A DNA stretch of 64,000 bases from Phaeosaccion multiseriatum (Eukaryota > Ochrophyta, other classes): positions 310,001-374,000 of the forward strand of contig OZ218959.1 in NCBI GenBank assembly GCA_965112735.1, written 5' to 3'. Made by a program: the position numbers and the translations under genes. Shown one piece after another: positions 22,401 through 33,710 of this stretch. Each line of letters opens with the position of its first letter. Within the stretch, counting starts at the first letter, position 1. Under the pieces are notes generated by a model. It ran no database searches and was not told where the DNA came from. It saw only the letters and a list, made by a program, of their open reading frames with translations.

Positions 22401-23297
22401 GACACCTTCAATGACATTCTCCGAACCAACAGTCACTGACTTACTATGATATTCCCCACCCTCTTCTTGGCGTATACACAACAGGTGGCCAACAGCGTCA
22501 GGGAGGCGCGAGTGAGGGTTTCCCGGCTGAGGCACCGCATGGCAGAGACGGGAAGGGGGATAGAGCTGGTGCAGAGCCCAGGGGGGCAGAACGGCAGCGC
22601 CCCGCGAGGCAATGGTGGGGGCAAGAGCGAGTGGGCCCACAGCAGGCGCAGCAGCGAAGTGGGCCTCATTGGAAACTCGAGCCGAAGGGGCAGCACGGAT
22701 AGCGGGATCGGGCTCGGACTAGGGGAGGGGGAGGAGGAGGGGGAGGGGGAGGAGGGGGGGGAGGGGGAGGGAAGGAAGGGAAGCGGCTTCGAAGAGGTGT
22801 TGGAGGGAATTGGCCTGGGAGAGGAGCATCAAAGTAGCAAGGATGTGGAACGGGGCAGCAGCAGCAACGCGCTGGCAAGGTCTGCCGCAGCAGGGGCGGC
22901 AGGGCGGAGGGGTAAGGGGTCTTCTTCTCAGCACCAGCGAGGAGGGGGAGGGGGAGGGGGGATGGCAGGGCAAGGCCAGGCGTCGGAGCGGTACCTGGAG
23001 TGGGCAAAGCACCTGCAGGGGGAGATGGAGAAGGTGACTGCAGGGCTCAACCTCGTGTGTCAGAGCATCGATCAGCTCAACGAAATGGTGCACACAAAGA
23101 CAGGCCTGTGCGCGGTGCTTTCCGGGCTCTGCTGCAGCGGGGGCGGCGGTGGCAAGGAGGAGGAGGAGGAGGGTGGCGGAGGAAGTGCAGGGGGCCGGCC
23201 GAGGGCAACGGTGATCAGCAGGGCGGGGGGCAGGGGCAGCCGCTATGCCACGCTCTCCTCGGACCCCACGCATGCCCCCCCCTCTGTCTTGTTGTAG
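16436..23297 (+). CDS. Giant coiled-coil protein (golgin/tail-like), 1613 aa
   Basis: Nine exons: 16436-16462, 16780-17199, 17306-19582, 19843-20362, 20698-20951, 21206-21454, 21711-21917, 22317-22391 and 22485-23297. Phases agree throughout, giving 1613 aa. Residues about 10-1310 are almost continuous heptad-like coiled coil rich in Glu, Ala, Lys, Arg and Leu, without a signal peptide or membrane segment. A Gln run lies near residue 615. The last exon starts with a basic helix ([15 protein letters not shown]), passes through acidic Gly/Glu runs and ends with another helical segment (about residues 1520-1570). No GRIP, kinesin or myosin motor domain is visible, so the name describes structure only. 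A scaffold, golgin or intraflagellar role is possible. Exon 5 is preceded by a 58-bp duplication of its own 3' splice site. Confidence 0.75.
20635..20750 (+). repeat. 58-bp tandem duplication across a 3' splice site
   Basis: Two identical 58-bp copies (20635-20692 and 20693-20750) span intron end GTCAG and the first 53 bases of exon 5 of the coiled-coil gene. Splicing at the second AG (20697) keeps the frame (phase 1). Splicing at the first AG (20639) adds 58 bases and shifts it. The upstream intron also contains CCTTGACCCTTGACC-type short repeats. Confidence 0.9.
20978..21008. repeat. (GGAT)n microsatellite in intron of coiled-coil gene
   Basis: A run of about seven GGAT units just after exon 5. 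It is intronic, with no other feature noted. Confidence 0.85.
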
Positions 23298-23608
23298 CGT
23301 TCCTTATTAACGGAATGCATCCAAGGATGCGTGGAGGCTCTGTGCGGGGTTGGTTCTTGGTTATTGAGTGTGTCTGTCTCCCTAACTTTCTTCCCCCCCC
23401 CTTCCCATTCTTCCACCCAACATTTAACTAGAACTTAGATATATATATAGATACATCTCTTCCCTTCCGTTTCGAGACTCCGACAAACGGGTATGAAGGA
23501 ACGGGAGGGAATGCCCGGAGTACCCGTGCTGGTAGGGCTGGCCCTTCGGGGTTGCCAATTAAATTCATATCCACCCTAGAGGAGGATCCTCTAAAGCTTT
23601 ATGCCTTC

Positions 23609-23832
23609 ATGGACGTTCAATTACTTTGAAGGTGCGAAAGCGACACAGAAGTCACACTCGCGGCCCACCAAACATCTTGCTGGCGGACTGGTTCTGTGGA
23701 ATAAGCTCTCGCCTTTGCGATTGCGCCAGGACCAGGGCAAAGCGGACAAGGAAGGAAGCCCAATCGCAAAGGCGAGTGTGATTTCTGTGTTAGGCTTACG
23801 CCTCGTGACCATTGAATCAATTCAACGTTCAT
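23609..23832. mobile_element. 224-bp foldback (MITE-like) element
   Basis: Long imperfect terminal inverted repeats. The left end is ATGGACGTTCAATTACTTTG and the right end, read on the minus strand, is ATGAACGTTGAATTGATTCA. Pairing resumes at ACACAGAA(G/A)TCACACTCGC, so the arms span about 50-60 bp. A second internal pair is CGCCTTTGCGATTG with its complement CAATCGCAAAGGCG. No target-site duplication was found, and it has no coding capacity. It lies in the gap between the coiled-coil gene stop and the ARP4-like gene. Confidence 0.6.
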
Positions 23833-24076
23833 CCGATAGAGGCCTTTCTATCGACTGTCGACTGACCGGACAACCAATCGACCGGCCTGTCCCCGCCTCG
23901 AAGAGAGAGAGAGAGAGAGAGAGGCGTGGGAGGACTGAGGAGTTTCTCGCTCGCTTGCTAAGAGACGGACGCCCTCTCTCTCTCTCTCTTCCGTCATGAC
24001 TCGCCTCGAAGGAAAAGCCGCCTGAAAGCCGCCTGTTGCGAGATCAGACAGTCCCCCCCCCTCCTCGCGAGGTTCC

Positions 24077-24150
24077 TGCTGCATGCGTCTGGTGGGTGGG
24101 TCAGTGAGAGGCCAGCTGCATGCGTCTGGTGGGTGGGTCAGTGAGAGGCC
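24077..24150. repeat. 37-bp tandem duplication
   Basis: Two adjacent copies of a 37-bp unit (GCTGCATGCGTCTGGTGGG and following) about 190 bp downstream of the ARP4-like stop, probably in its 3' flank. The stretch 23833-24076 also holds a (GA)n run at 23905-23922 and shows no gene. Confidence 0.85.
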
Positions 24151-24340
24151 GTCCGCCTCCTCTCGTAGGCGTCTCGACGGCTTGCGCAAACCTCTTCTTG
24201 CATGTGCATGCATGTAATGAGCCTGCCCGCTTGTACCTTGCAACAAGCTGCTGAGTAAGCGCCCGTTCGCCGGCCCGCCCGCCCGTTCGCCCGTCTTGCC
24301 CATGAGTCCATCAGGCCCGTCCTTCACCCCTTCCATCCCG

Positions 24341-25682
24341 TCACCCCGCGAAGCGCTTGTCGGCCACCACGGCCCCCATCTCCTGATACTCCTCCTTACT
24401 AAGCCACAGCTGCTGGAAGGTACCCAGCGAGCACAAGATTGAGCCCCCTATCCAGGACGAGAAGCGCCTCTCCGGAGCCCCTGCCGCAAGCACGCGCACT
24501 CGAAAGGCGTCCGGAAGTAGGGCAGAAACCTCGTCTGCGAGCCGCTCCGCCACCCCGGGGAAGAGCGAGCTACCCCCCGTGAGTATGAGGTTTTGAATCA
24601 TGTCCTTCCTGGCGTCTCCGTCCGAGGCCCCGAGGGCGTTGTACACCATCTGATGAAGGGGAACGTCCTCCGCGAGGGGCACGCTCGGCGGCAGGGGCTT
24701 GACACAGCCCACCGGGGCAGGTGCGGAGCCCCCCCCCGCCCCTCCCGCATACCCCACTGCCAGAGCCGAGGCCGCCGCGCCGCTGCTTTGCTGCTGTTGC
24801 TGCAGGAGCTGTTGGTCGTCCAACACGCCGCTCGTGGCCAGCAGGTGGGACGCTGGGGCTGGAGCGAAGAGCGCTTCCGGCAGACGCGCCAAGTCCGGCG
24901 TGACCTTCACCTCCGTCTTGTCGGGCAGCTCGTAGCGCTCAAGGCTGACGTCTCCCTCCATGAGCCGCTCTATTGATTCGGCGTCTGCGTCCCTCTCGGG
25001 CACCGCCATGCACCCCGACTTTATATCTCGCACGAGCTCCAGCCTGTGCCACGCCAGCAGGCTAGGGTGCACCACCGATGCTTGTACGCCCGCCCCCCCT
25101 GCCGCCGCCCCTTTCCCTCCCCCTCCTCCTCCCCCTCCTCCTCCCTTGCCCTTGCCTTCGCCCAGCAAGATGCGAGGGTTGACGGCGATGCCCTGCTCCT
25201 TGAGGTGTGCGTCCACCTGCCCGCTCAGCCACTTGCCCCCGCGAAGACTCCTCTGCAGCGCCTTGTTCAGCACATACCCATCCACCACGGGCACCGCCGA
25301 GGCGCAGCCAGACCCCACGTCACACACGAGAGCCGTGCCCCTGCCTGCCGAGAAGGCGCTGAGCATGCCCGCCTTGGCAATGTACAGCGCAGGCACCTCG
25401 AACACCTCGAACATGAGCTCCATCAGCTTGGCTCGTTGGTTCACCGTGGACCAGGACGCCTCACAGGCTAAGATGGGGAGCTGGGAAGGGTCTGCCCCCA
25501 TGCGGTGGAAGGCGTGCTCCCAAACCGCCTCTACGGCGTCCATGTCCTGCAACAACCCGTCTGCGTCCAGCGGGGCCTTCACCTCGAGCTTCTCCTGCAG
25601 TTGCGAGTTGTGGAACACATCCCCGCCCGCAAAGTAGCCCTTGGCGCGCCCCCCACTCCCTCTCTTCCTCGACGGTCGTTTT

Positions 25683-25714
<32 letters not shown>

Positions 25715-25983
25715 TTGTTGTTGCTGTTGTTGTTGTTGTTGTTGCTGCTGTTGGTTTGAATGTCCTACCCCTGCGACTCCTGCCTCTGCCCCACCACCAC
25801 TAGTTGGCTGTGAAGCGGCTGCTACTGCTGCTGGCTCTGCGTCTTGCGTCGTCCCGTTGGCTGTGGCCATTGAGGAAGAGTAGCCACACTCCGACCTGAA
25901 CACGTGCTTGGGCAAGCCCTCCCCGCCATAGCCAAAACGCGCATTGGCCGTCCCAATGTCCCCCACCACGGCCGTGATTTCGT
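24341..25983 (-). CDS. ARP4: Actin-related protein, ARP4/BAF53-like (first exon not resolved)
   Basis: ARP4 is a nuclear actin-related subunit of SWI/SNF, INO80 and NuA4/SWR chromatin complexes. The large exon encodes 546 aa from acceptor 25984/25983, starting (G)DEITAVVGDIGTANARFGYGG, which matches ARP4 where the short first exon encodes 'M..GGD|E'. Further matches are WEHAFHRMG, PALYIAKAGMLSAFSAGR, DVGSGCASAVPVVDGYVLNKAL and the C-terminal FSSWIGGSILCSLGTFQQLW, a strong ARP4 signature. The protein is longer than typical ARP4 (about 430-490 aa). The extra length comes from a long Gln run (DNA 25680-25752) and Gly-rich inserts. Some phosphate-loop residues differ from actin, as in other ARP4s. 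The small 5' exon should lie between 25990 and 26760 with phase 1, but no candidate stood out. It is divergent from BRF1. Confidence 0.85.
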
Positions 25984-26769
25984 CTGGAGAGGCAAGGACA
26001 CAGGAACGCAAACAAAACAAAAAGGGTCTTGATTTTGTCAAGCACAGGCTTTGGGGAAGTCAAGTCAAGGATCAAAGCGCTGGGGTATGCGTCAGCGAAG
26101 CATGAGCGAGGCAGCGGTGGTGAAGCATATGCATGCACAGTAGATGCTTGTTGACAACAGACTTCTTTGGAAAGGAGGGGTGTGGTACGAGCAGGCAGGG
26201 CAGGCAGAGCTGCAAAGCGTGTGGGCTGTGAAGTGGCACAGCAGGAGCGGAAGAGGAGAACCTAGACGCCCAGAAGGCAGTTCGTCGTCTTTCAAAGCAA
26301 AGGATCAGCTCACACTCCAAAAATCACCCCAGAAGAAGGGTTGGGGCGCTTGCAGGGAAGAACAACTGCGCAAAGGCATCGCAGCACAGGGTATGGCATT
26401 TGGATCTCGCTTTCAGCACCCACCTCCACAGTACATGGCTCCTTTTCGGAGCGGGAGAGCAGCACCTGACCCAGCATCCAAGCCCCGAATCCGCTGCCTC
26501 TTTTCCACGGCCCCTCCTGCTGCTGCTCCCCCTCTCCCTCGATCCCCCCCCTCTGGCCTTTTTTGCCCCCCTGGGTTTGAGGCAGTCGAGAGGTGTACGG
26601 GCATTGCTGCCTTAGGGAAAATCAAAGTGAAGACCACCCTTTGCTCAGAGGCGGGCAAGAACAGCCTTAGAAGCAGCCTGGGAAAGCGCCGCTCTAGGAG
26701 GGAGTGCTTAGAGCTCTGTCTCTCTCTCTGACTACGGCCGAATAGTCGTATAGGAGGAGGGGAGTCAGG
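25984..26769. other. Divergent region between ARP4-like gene and BRF1
   Basis: Must hold the BRF1 promoter, the first intron and first exon of the ARP4-like gene, and its promoter. Several short ATG starts exist on the minus strand, but none gives a convincing phase-1 exon ending in G before a donor. A CCGAATAGTCG motif and a short GA-rich stretch precede the BRF1 ATG. No other gene is visible. Confidence 0.45.
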
Positions 26770-27661
26770 ATGAGGTGTCCAAACTGCGGGTCGGAGGGGA
26801 AGGACATTGAGTACAACGAGAGTGGCGGGGACTATGTCTGCACCAAGTGCTCCACTGTGGTGGAGGAGAACACCATTGTCTCGTCCATCGAGTTCTCCGA
26901 GTCGGGGGGGAGCAGCGCCGTCATCGGGCAGTTCGTCAGTGCGACGTGCTCCAAACCCTACGGAATGGGGGGCAAGAACAGGGGGCGCTACGGCTTCTCG
27001 AGGTGGGTTGGGTGGGATGACGGGGTGGACCCCCCTGGTACCTCATCAAGTATGTCTCGTGTCAGAGTCTTGGGTTCGCTGCTGCCTCAACTTGCCTCCT
27101 GCCTCCTCTCTGCTGGCCCCTCTGCAGGGACCCCAAGGACACAACGCTGCAGAACGGGCGCCGGAGCATTGCCAGCGTGGCCTCCAAGCTCAAGCTCGGT
27201 TCTCACTACGTGGACAGCGCCTTTCGCATCTTCACGCTCTCCGTGCAGAAGAACTTCGTGCAGGTAGGGAAGGTCAGGTGCTTTGCCTTGTGCTTGGGCA
27301 GGGTACCTGCAGCGTTGGAGTGAGGGTGCTTGCGCGGTACATCTCTGTCCAGGCCCATCCTTTTGTCTGGCCTGCGTCCGCTTGTGATCGATGGGTCTCT
27401 CACTTTGACGCCTCCCCCCCCTCCCCTGCCTGTCTACCTGCCTGCCTGCCTACCTGCCCCTCGCGCGGCTGCAGGGACGTAAGACAATGCACATCGTGGC
27501 GGCGTGTCTGTACATCGTGTGTCGACAGGAGAAGACGCCTGTGATGCTCATTGACCTGAGCGACGTGCTTGGGGTGAACGTGTTCGTGCTGGGCAACTGC
27601 TTCAAAAAGGCGAGTATGAGTGGGCGATGGCATGATGGGCAAGCTCGCCTCATGTCAAGAC

Positions 27662-27693
<32 letters not shown>

Positions 27694-29031
27694 CGTCTCG
27701 CTCTTCGTCTCTGCGGTAGTAGCTAGTCTTCGGAAGCGAGGGAGGTCCAGAGAGAGGTCCAGAGGGAGGTCGGAAGCCGACGAAGAAAGCCATTGTCTAT
27801 CGGCGGAAACGCAGCCCCTCTGTGACGCTGACGCCCAAGCCCCCTCCACCCCTGTTCCCCTGTTCCTCCCCCTCTTCTTTCTCCCCCTCCTCCTCCTCCT
27901 CCTCCTCCTCCTCCTCCTCCTCCTCCTCCTCCTCCTCCTCCTTGCCTTCTCCAGCTCCGGCGCCTGCTGAACATGGACAAGGAGCTTCCCCTGGTGGACC
28001 CCGCCCTCCTGATCCAGCGCTTCGCAGGCAAGCTGGACCTTGGCGACAAGCTCAACCCTGTCAGCCTCCTCGCCGCCAAGGTGTGTCTCTAGAATAGGGG
28101 TAAGGGATGCGTCACCACGATAGAAGTGCTCGCGCTCGAAGGGGCGCTGCGTATGCAACAAAAGCACAAGCACTGACGACAATGAGTTGCGTATTCTGCT
28201 TCTCACGTCCTTTGCCGTCTCTCCTTCCCTCCCTCTGTCCGTCCCTCCGTCCCTCCGTCCCTCCCCTACACGCCGCTCCTCATGACGGTGGGCCGCAGAT
28301 CGTGGGGCAGATGAAGCGCGACTGGATCGAGACGGGAAGGAGGCCGGGCGGGCTGTGCGGAGCGGCGCTGGTCATCTCCTGCCGAGCCAACGGAGTGGAC
28401 CGATCGGTGGAGGAAGTGCGCCAGGTACGGTGTGTGTGCTTTGCAATTGGTGTGATGTAGGTGCAGTACGGTGTGTGATTGGTGCCGGGGGCGATGAGAA
28501 GATACAGTGATGACTGCCGCGCCCCCGTTTGCCTCCCCTCACACCTCACACACCGCACAGACGGTTTCCGTACCGTCGTGCTCACGCCTCGCAATCCATC
28601 ACAACGCCTTCCCAATCCCTCCCATTCTTGCCCCCCTCCCTCACCCCCAATACCTCCCTCCCGTTGGGGCCCGGTCGCCCCCCCCCCACTGCCTCCTCTC
28701 CTTCTCCCTCGGTTCACCCTCACTGTCTCTTCTCCTCCTGTCCTTCTGTCCTCCTCTCGCCCCTTTACTTCTTGGGCCGGTCGGTCGATCGGTCGGTGGG
28801 TCACTTGCTTTTCAGGTGATTCGTGTGTGCGAGGCCACGGTGTGCAAGCGCCTCAAGGAGTTTCAGATGACCCCCTCCGCACACATGAGCCTGGAGCAGT
28901 TCGGCAAGGCACACACCGGCCGAACGGAGTTCCAGGTACTGTTTCAGTTTCAGTTTCAGTTTCAGTTTAGTAGACCTTATGTATGGTCCAATGATCCACG
29001 ACGAGATGCCATATCATATCAGCCAGTGATG

Positions 29032-29070
<39 letters not shown>

Positions 29071-29266
29071 GGTCAATCAAGAGTTGAGTCGGTATCGAAT
29101 GTTTCTGTGGACCAACACCATGTACACACACACATACATACATACATACATACATACATACATACATACATACATACACATATGTATGTATGCAGAGAGG
29201 GAGAGAGGGGGGGTTCACACGTGTTTCCCTTCTCGTGGGTTCTGCAGGGCTCGTACCCCAACGTGA

Positions 29267-29297
<31 letters not shown>

Positions 29298-29310
29298 GTG
29301 TCTGTCTCTC

Positions 29311-29375
<65 letters not shown>

Positions 29376-32300
29376 GTGTTCATCTCGGTTGTTTGTTGTG
29401 TCTCCATCCTCTCCTTTGCACTGCACTGCTTTGCAGGAGTTCGATCCCCCAGCGTTTGTGGCAAACCGAATCAGCGACGGAACCATCGATCTGACTACTA
29501 CCGCCACCGACGGCGGCAAGGGGGGGTCCAAGGGGGGAAAGGGTTCTACTAGCAAGGAGACAGGAGCCGAGTGTAAGAAGAAGGCGCTGGCTGCGAAGAA
29601 GGCCGAGGGGAAGAAGAAGAAGCAGAAGGAGATGAAGAAGAAGAAAAGGATGGAGAAGAAGAAGAAAAAGAAGAAGAAAAAGAAGGACCCCAACGCCCCC
29701 AAGAAAGCTCTGGCGGCCTTCATGTTCTTCTGCAAGGCAGAGAGGCCGAACATCGTCAGGGAAAAGCCCGAGCTCAAGTTCGGGGAGGTGGGCAAGGTGC
29801 GTGGGTGGAGGATGACGAGGGCAGAGGGCAATGGGCATATAGTACGTAAGCATACATATATAAAGGCAAGAGAGGGTGTTTAGTTTCGTGCATGTGCTGT
29901 GCTGTGCTGTGCTGTGCTAGGAGGCAGGGTAGTAGACGTGGGTCGGCAGAGTTGCCGTTGATGGAGAAGGAGGAGGGAGGAGGGAGAGCAGCTGACGCGC
30001 TCACCCCCATCGGCAGACAGATGCGACCTGCCGTCTGTCTGCAGTCTGTCTGTCTCTGGCGGCTTGCCCGTTGTTAGAACCGGACATTTCATTTCATGCT
30101 GCTGCTGTATCACCAACTGCAGCCTGCCCCTGTCTTGTTGACGGCTTGCTTGCCCCACCTTGCCCTCCCCTCAGGCCCTGGGCGTGGCGTGGCGGGAGAT
30201 GGCCGCAGATAAGAAGGTGGTGTTCGAGGAGCAGGCAGCGAAGGACAAAGTCCGATACAACGAGGAAATGGCAGTATATGTACCTCCTGTCGCCGAGCTA
30301 AGCAGCGACGACGACGGTGACGATAGTGACGATGATGATGATGATGATGAGGAGGAGGAGGAGGAGGGGGGGGGGGAGGGAGAGGAGGAGGACGACGATG
30401 ACGACGAGGAGGTGGAGGAGGAGGTGGCGGAGAAGGAAGGGGAGGGAGAAAGGGCCGGACAGCGCTCGAAGAAAAGGAAGCGGGTGGCTTCGAGTAAAGA
30501 TGCCCGGGGAGGCAAGGTGGAGAAGAGGCCATGTGTGTTCGGAGGAGAGGAGGAGGAGGAGGAGGAGGAGGAGGGTGGGGATATTGACGACGAGGACGAC
30601 GAGAACGACGATGATTACGGGGAGGGAGAGGAGAACGAAGAGAATGAAGAGAACGAGGAAGAGGAGGAGGAGGAGGAGGCAAGGGGGGGCAAACCTGGAA
30701 GCGATAAGGCCAAGCGGAAAAGGAAACGTCACGAAGGGGACGAGGAAGAGGAAGGGGGGGATGAGGTGGAAAAGAGTGCCGGCAAGAGTGCCCGGGCCGG
30801 AGTGGGCGCTGCGGCTGGACAGGAGGCGAGTGGGGCGAGTCTTAGTAAAGGCGTGGTGAGCCCCGAAGTGAGTGCGGAGATGCTGGCCATGGGCATGCTG
30901 CGCAACAGCAAGAGAAGACAGCAGGAGCGCTGCAAGGCGTACACCAAGAGGCACAGCGAGGCCTCCTCGGCCTACGAAGACATAGAGAAGGAGCTCCTCA
31001 AGGGCAGGGAGAACAAGGTGAGTGGGTGTGTGCGTGTGCGCATGCGTGCTTGGGTGCGTGGCGTGAGTGCGGCCTGGTGTCGGGACTCAGGTGCCAGGTG
31101 TCGTGCCAGCTAGGCCCCACTCCGCCCGTGTGTGGTGGTCAGTTGGTGCTCTCTGCTCATAGTGCACAGTTGGCGCTCACAGCTCCAAGCGGGAGTATTT
31201 CTGCCTCTTACCCGCCTTGTTTGCCTGTCGTCACCCCCAGGAACAAGAGCAGGAGCGAGAGGATGAAGAGGAGGAAGATGACGACGAATTGCTGGGGCCA
31301 AGGGATGAAGCAGCTCCGTCCAAGGGAGGGTCGCAAGGGCGAGCACCTTCTCCCAGGACAGGAGTAGCATCAGCGGCAGCAGCACTTGATGATCCAGCAG
31401 CAGCGGCATTGGCAGCAGCAGCAGCAGTGATAGCAGGAGGAGCGACGGCTGCAGAGGCAGAGAGGGACGAAGGCGAAGACGAAGACGCCACCGCGGATGC
31501 GGGCATAGCCGCGGCGGAGTCAGCGGGCACACTGCTGAGTAGCGCAAGACGCGGATCCGGGTCAGGAGGTCCTTCGCAAGTCCAACCCCAGCAGGAGGAT
31601 GAGGAGGAGGATGAGGAGGAGGAGGAAGAGGAGGAGGAGGAGGAGGAAGGGGGAGACGACTCACTGAGCGAGGGGGAGTCGTTCAGTGATATTGACGACG
31701 ATGAAGACCTTGATGCGTACATCCTTTCTGCGGATGAGGTCAAGAAGAAGACCGCCATTTGGAGCGAGATGAACAAGGACTTTCTGAAAGACCAGGTACT
31801 GTTCAGGGGTTTCTGCTTGGCATGTCCACCTGGATGGCACTGGATGGCAGCTGCGCAAGTCAGTGAAGGGGTTGGTGGGTTGGCAGATAGCTCCGAAGAC
31901 GACTACTCTCTGTGCCTCTCGCCTATGCCCCTTCTTTTATCGCGTATCAGCGTACCCATCCTCCTCCTCCTCCCCCTCCTCCCCCCCCTCCTCCTCCTCC
32001 TCCTCCTCCTCCTCCTCCTCCTCCTCCTCCTCCTCCTCCTCCTCCTCCTCCTCCTCCTCCTCCTCCTCCTCCTCCTCCTCCTCCTCCTCCTCCTCCTCCT
32101 CCTCCTCCTCCTCCTCCCCCTCTGCAGGAGGAGAAGCGGCGCCACAGAGGGGAGGAGGAGGCAGCGGGTCTGAAGAAGCGGCAGTACAACAAGGCAGGCA
32201 TCAGCAACAGCGCCGAAGCGTGAGTGCGTGTGTGTGCGTGAGTGCGTCTGAGTGTGTCTGAGTGCGTCGCGTCTTGTTGCGTTTTGCGCACTCCTGTGTG

Positions 32301-33609
32301 TACGTGTGTGTGTGTGTGTGCTGCGCTGCCCTCCACAGCAGTCGATGGCAGTTCATGACGCCACCGCTCCGTCCCTCCCTCCTCCTTCTCTTTCTCTGTC
32401 CCTCACTCCCCTCCACAGCGGCTTCGGGGTGATGATGGCCCAAAAGAAAATGTCTCGCAAGATCAATTATGAGGCCATCGACGGGCTCTTCGACAGCAAT
32501 GGACACTTCCGCTCGGGCACACGCACCAAGCTGCCCGGGGAGGAGGGCATGGAGGAGGTGAGAGAGGAGAGGCGTCCCAGGGGTGGGGAGAGAGGAGGCA
32601 TTCTGATGGGCTGTTTCTCACTCCCCCTGCCCATATTCCTGTCCGTCTGCCTGCCTATATGCCTGTCCATCTGCCTGCCTGTGTTATGATGTTCTTTCTG
32701 TGCTGTCCTGTGCTAAAGGTGTACGAGGAGTCGTCTTCTCTGTCGGCATCCTTGCTGCGCAGCAACCTCGGTCTGCACGGGCATCGCCCCAAGGCCCCTC
32801 ACAGACCCTCACAGCAGCAGCAACAGCAGCAGTCGGCGGTACAACAGCCGCCGCCGCTGCTTGACATGGCCAACTTTGCTCCAGACGACACCTCCACTAC
32901 TCCCTCCAGCAGCAGCAGGAGGAGGAGGGGCGGCGCGGCCAAAAAGAGTGGTGTCTCAGTCTCGTCGAACGGACAAAGCTCCACAACCTCCGCGGCGGCC
33001 TCCTCCTCCTCCTCCTCCTCCTCCTCCTCCTCCTCTGCTGCTGCTGGTACTGCTGGTGCTGCCGGTGCTGCTGGTGCTGCTGCTGCAGGTGGTGGTGGTG
33101 GGGCCGACGCAGCGCGTACTTCAGACGGCCCGTCCACTGCCGCCGCTGTACCACCAACTACTGGAGCTGGAGCCGGAACTGCTGCTGCTGCTACTGCAGG
33201 GACAGGGACGGGCACGAACACAGGGAAGAGGAGGAAGACATCGGCCTCGGGGCAAGGCCAAGGACAGGCGCAAGGACAGGGGCAAGGACAGGGGCAAGGA
33301 CAGGGGCAGGGGACTGTGGGGGTCCTAGCGCCGAGTTTGTCCATACCCGCCCCTGCTGCGCCTCCGGGAGGGGCTCCGGGTAGCCATGGCAGCCAGACGG
33401 GAGGAAGGATGGCGGTGGCGGCGTTGAGGGACATTTCAGCGAGCGACCAGTTGGGAGAAGATAAGGCGGCCAAGACAATCACGCAGCTTGTGAACGAGGA
33501 GGGGGGGGAGGAGGAGGCCGGGGAGGAGGACGAAGACGACGAGGACGACTACGACAGAGGGTATGGGGAGTATGAGGAGTACGGAGACGAGTGGGGAGAG
33601 GAGCTCTGA
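26770..33609 (+). CDS. BRF1: TFIIIB subunit BRF1 with an inserted HMG box
   Basis: BRF1 bridges TBP, TFIIIC and RNA polymerase III at tRNA, 5S and U6 promoters. Twelve exons: 26770-27002, 27128-27263, 27475-27609, 27955-28080, 28299-28424, 28816-28935, 29437-29796, 30175-31017, 31241-31795, 32128-32219, 32419-32557 and 32719-33609 (1251 aa, phases agree). The zinc ribbon is C3-C6-C24-C27, followed by the diagnostic [17 protein letters not shown]. Two cyclin folds span residues about 78-290. Exon 7 starts with [11 protein letters not shown], the conserved BRF1 segment, then a Lys-rich stretch and [15 protein letters not shown], an HMG box completed in exon 8 (residues about 376-447). A long Asp/Glu tract follows. 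Exon 9 has the BRF homology block [16 protein letters not shown] with EMNKDFL, and exon 11 has [16 protein letters not shown]. The C-terminus is low complexity and ends acidic. Intron 3 has a GC donor (27610). Confidence 0.93.
28940..29381. repeat. Cluster of microsatellites in BRF1 intron 6
   Basis: Four different simple repeats follow one another inside one 501-bp intron: (TTTCAG)n at 28942-28967, (GATT)n at 29030-29069, (ACAT)n at about 29130-29178 and (TCTG)n at 29266-29377. A short ORF-like stretch GGCTCGTACCCCAAC at 29248-29262, after a CTGCAG, could be a 15-24-nt microexon, but the flanking exons join in phase without it. Confidence 0.85.
31960..32118. repeat. (CTC)n array of about 150 bp in BRF1 intron 9
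   Basis: An almost pure CTC/GAG trinucleotide tract forms the polypyrimidine region just upstream of the acceptor of exon 10 (32128). Long Ser, Pro or Leu runs in all three frames are artefacts of this array. A shorter similar tract precedes exon 4 (27888-27940). Confidence 0.95.
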
Positions 33610-33710
33610 GAGGTCTGAGTGTTGAGCCACAGATGGTCGGTGGGCAAGAGGCAAGAGACAGGCTTGACTGGCCCGAGGCCAAGCACTCAAGCACAGGGTG
33701 GGTCGTGGAG

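Noticed and set aside
29247-29270. Microexon GGCTCGTACCCCAAC in BRF1
   Set aside because: Exons 6 and 7 join in phase 0 without it and the BRF1 family shows no matching residues; it cannot be excluded without RNA data.
26770-29800. Splitting BRF1 and the HMG protein into two genes
   Set aside because: One exon holds both the BRF1 DPPAF segment and the HMG-box start, and BRF homology blocks continue downstream in phase.
31912-32336. Long poly-Pro, poly-Ser, poly-Leu, poly-Arg and poly-Gly ORFs
   Set aside because: They are all frames of one (CTC)n array inside BRF1 intron 9.
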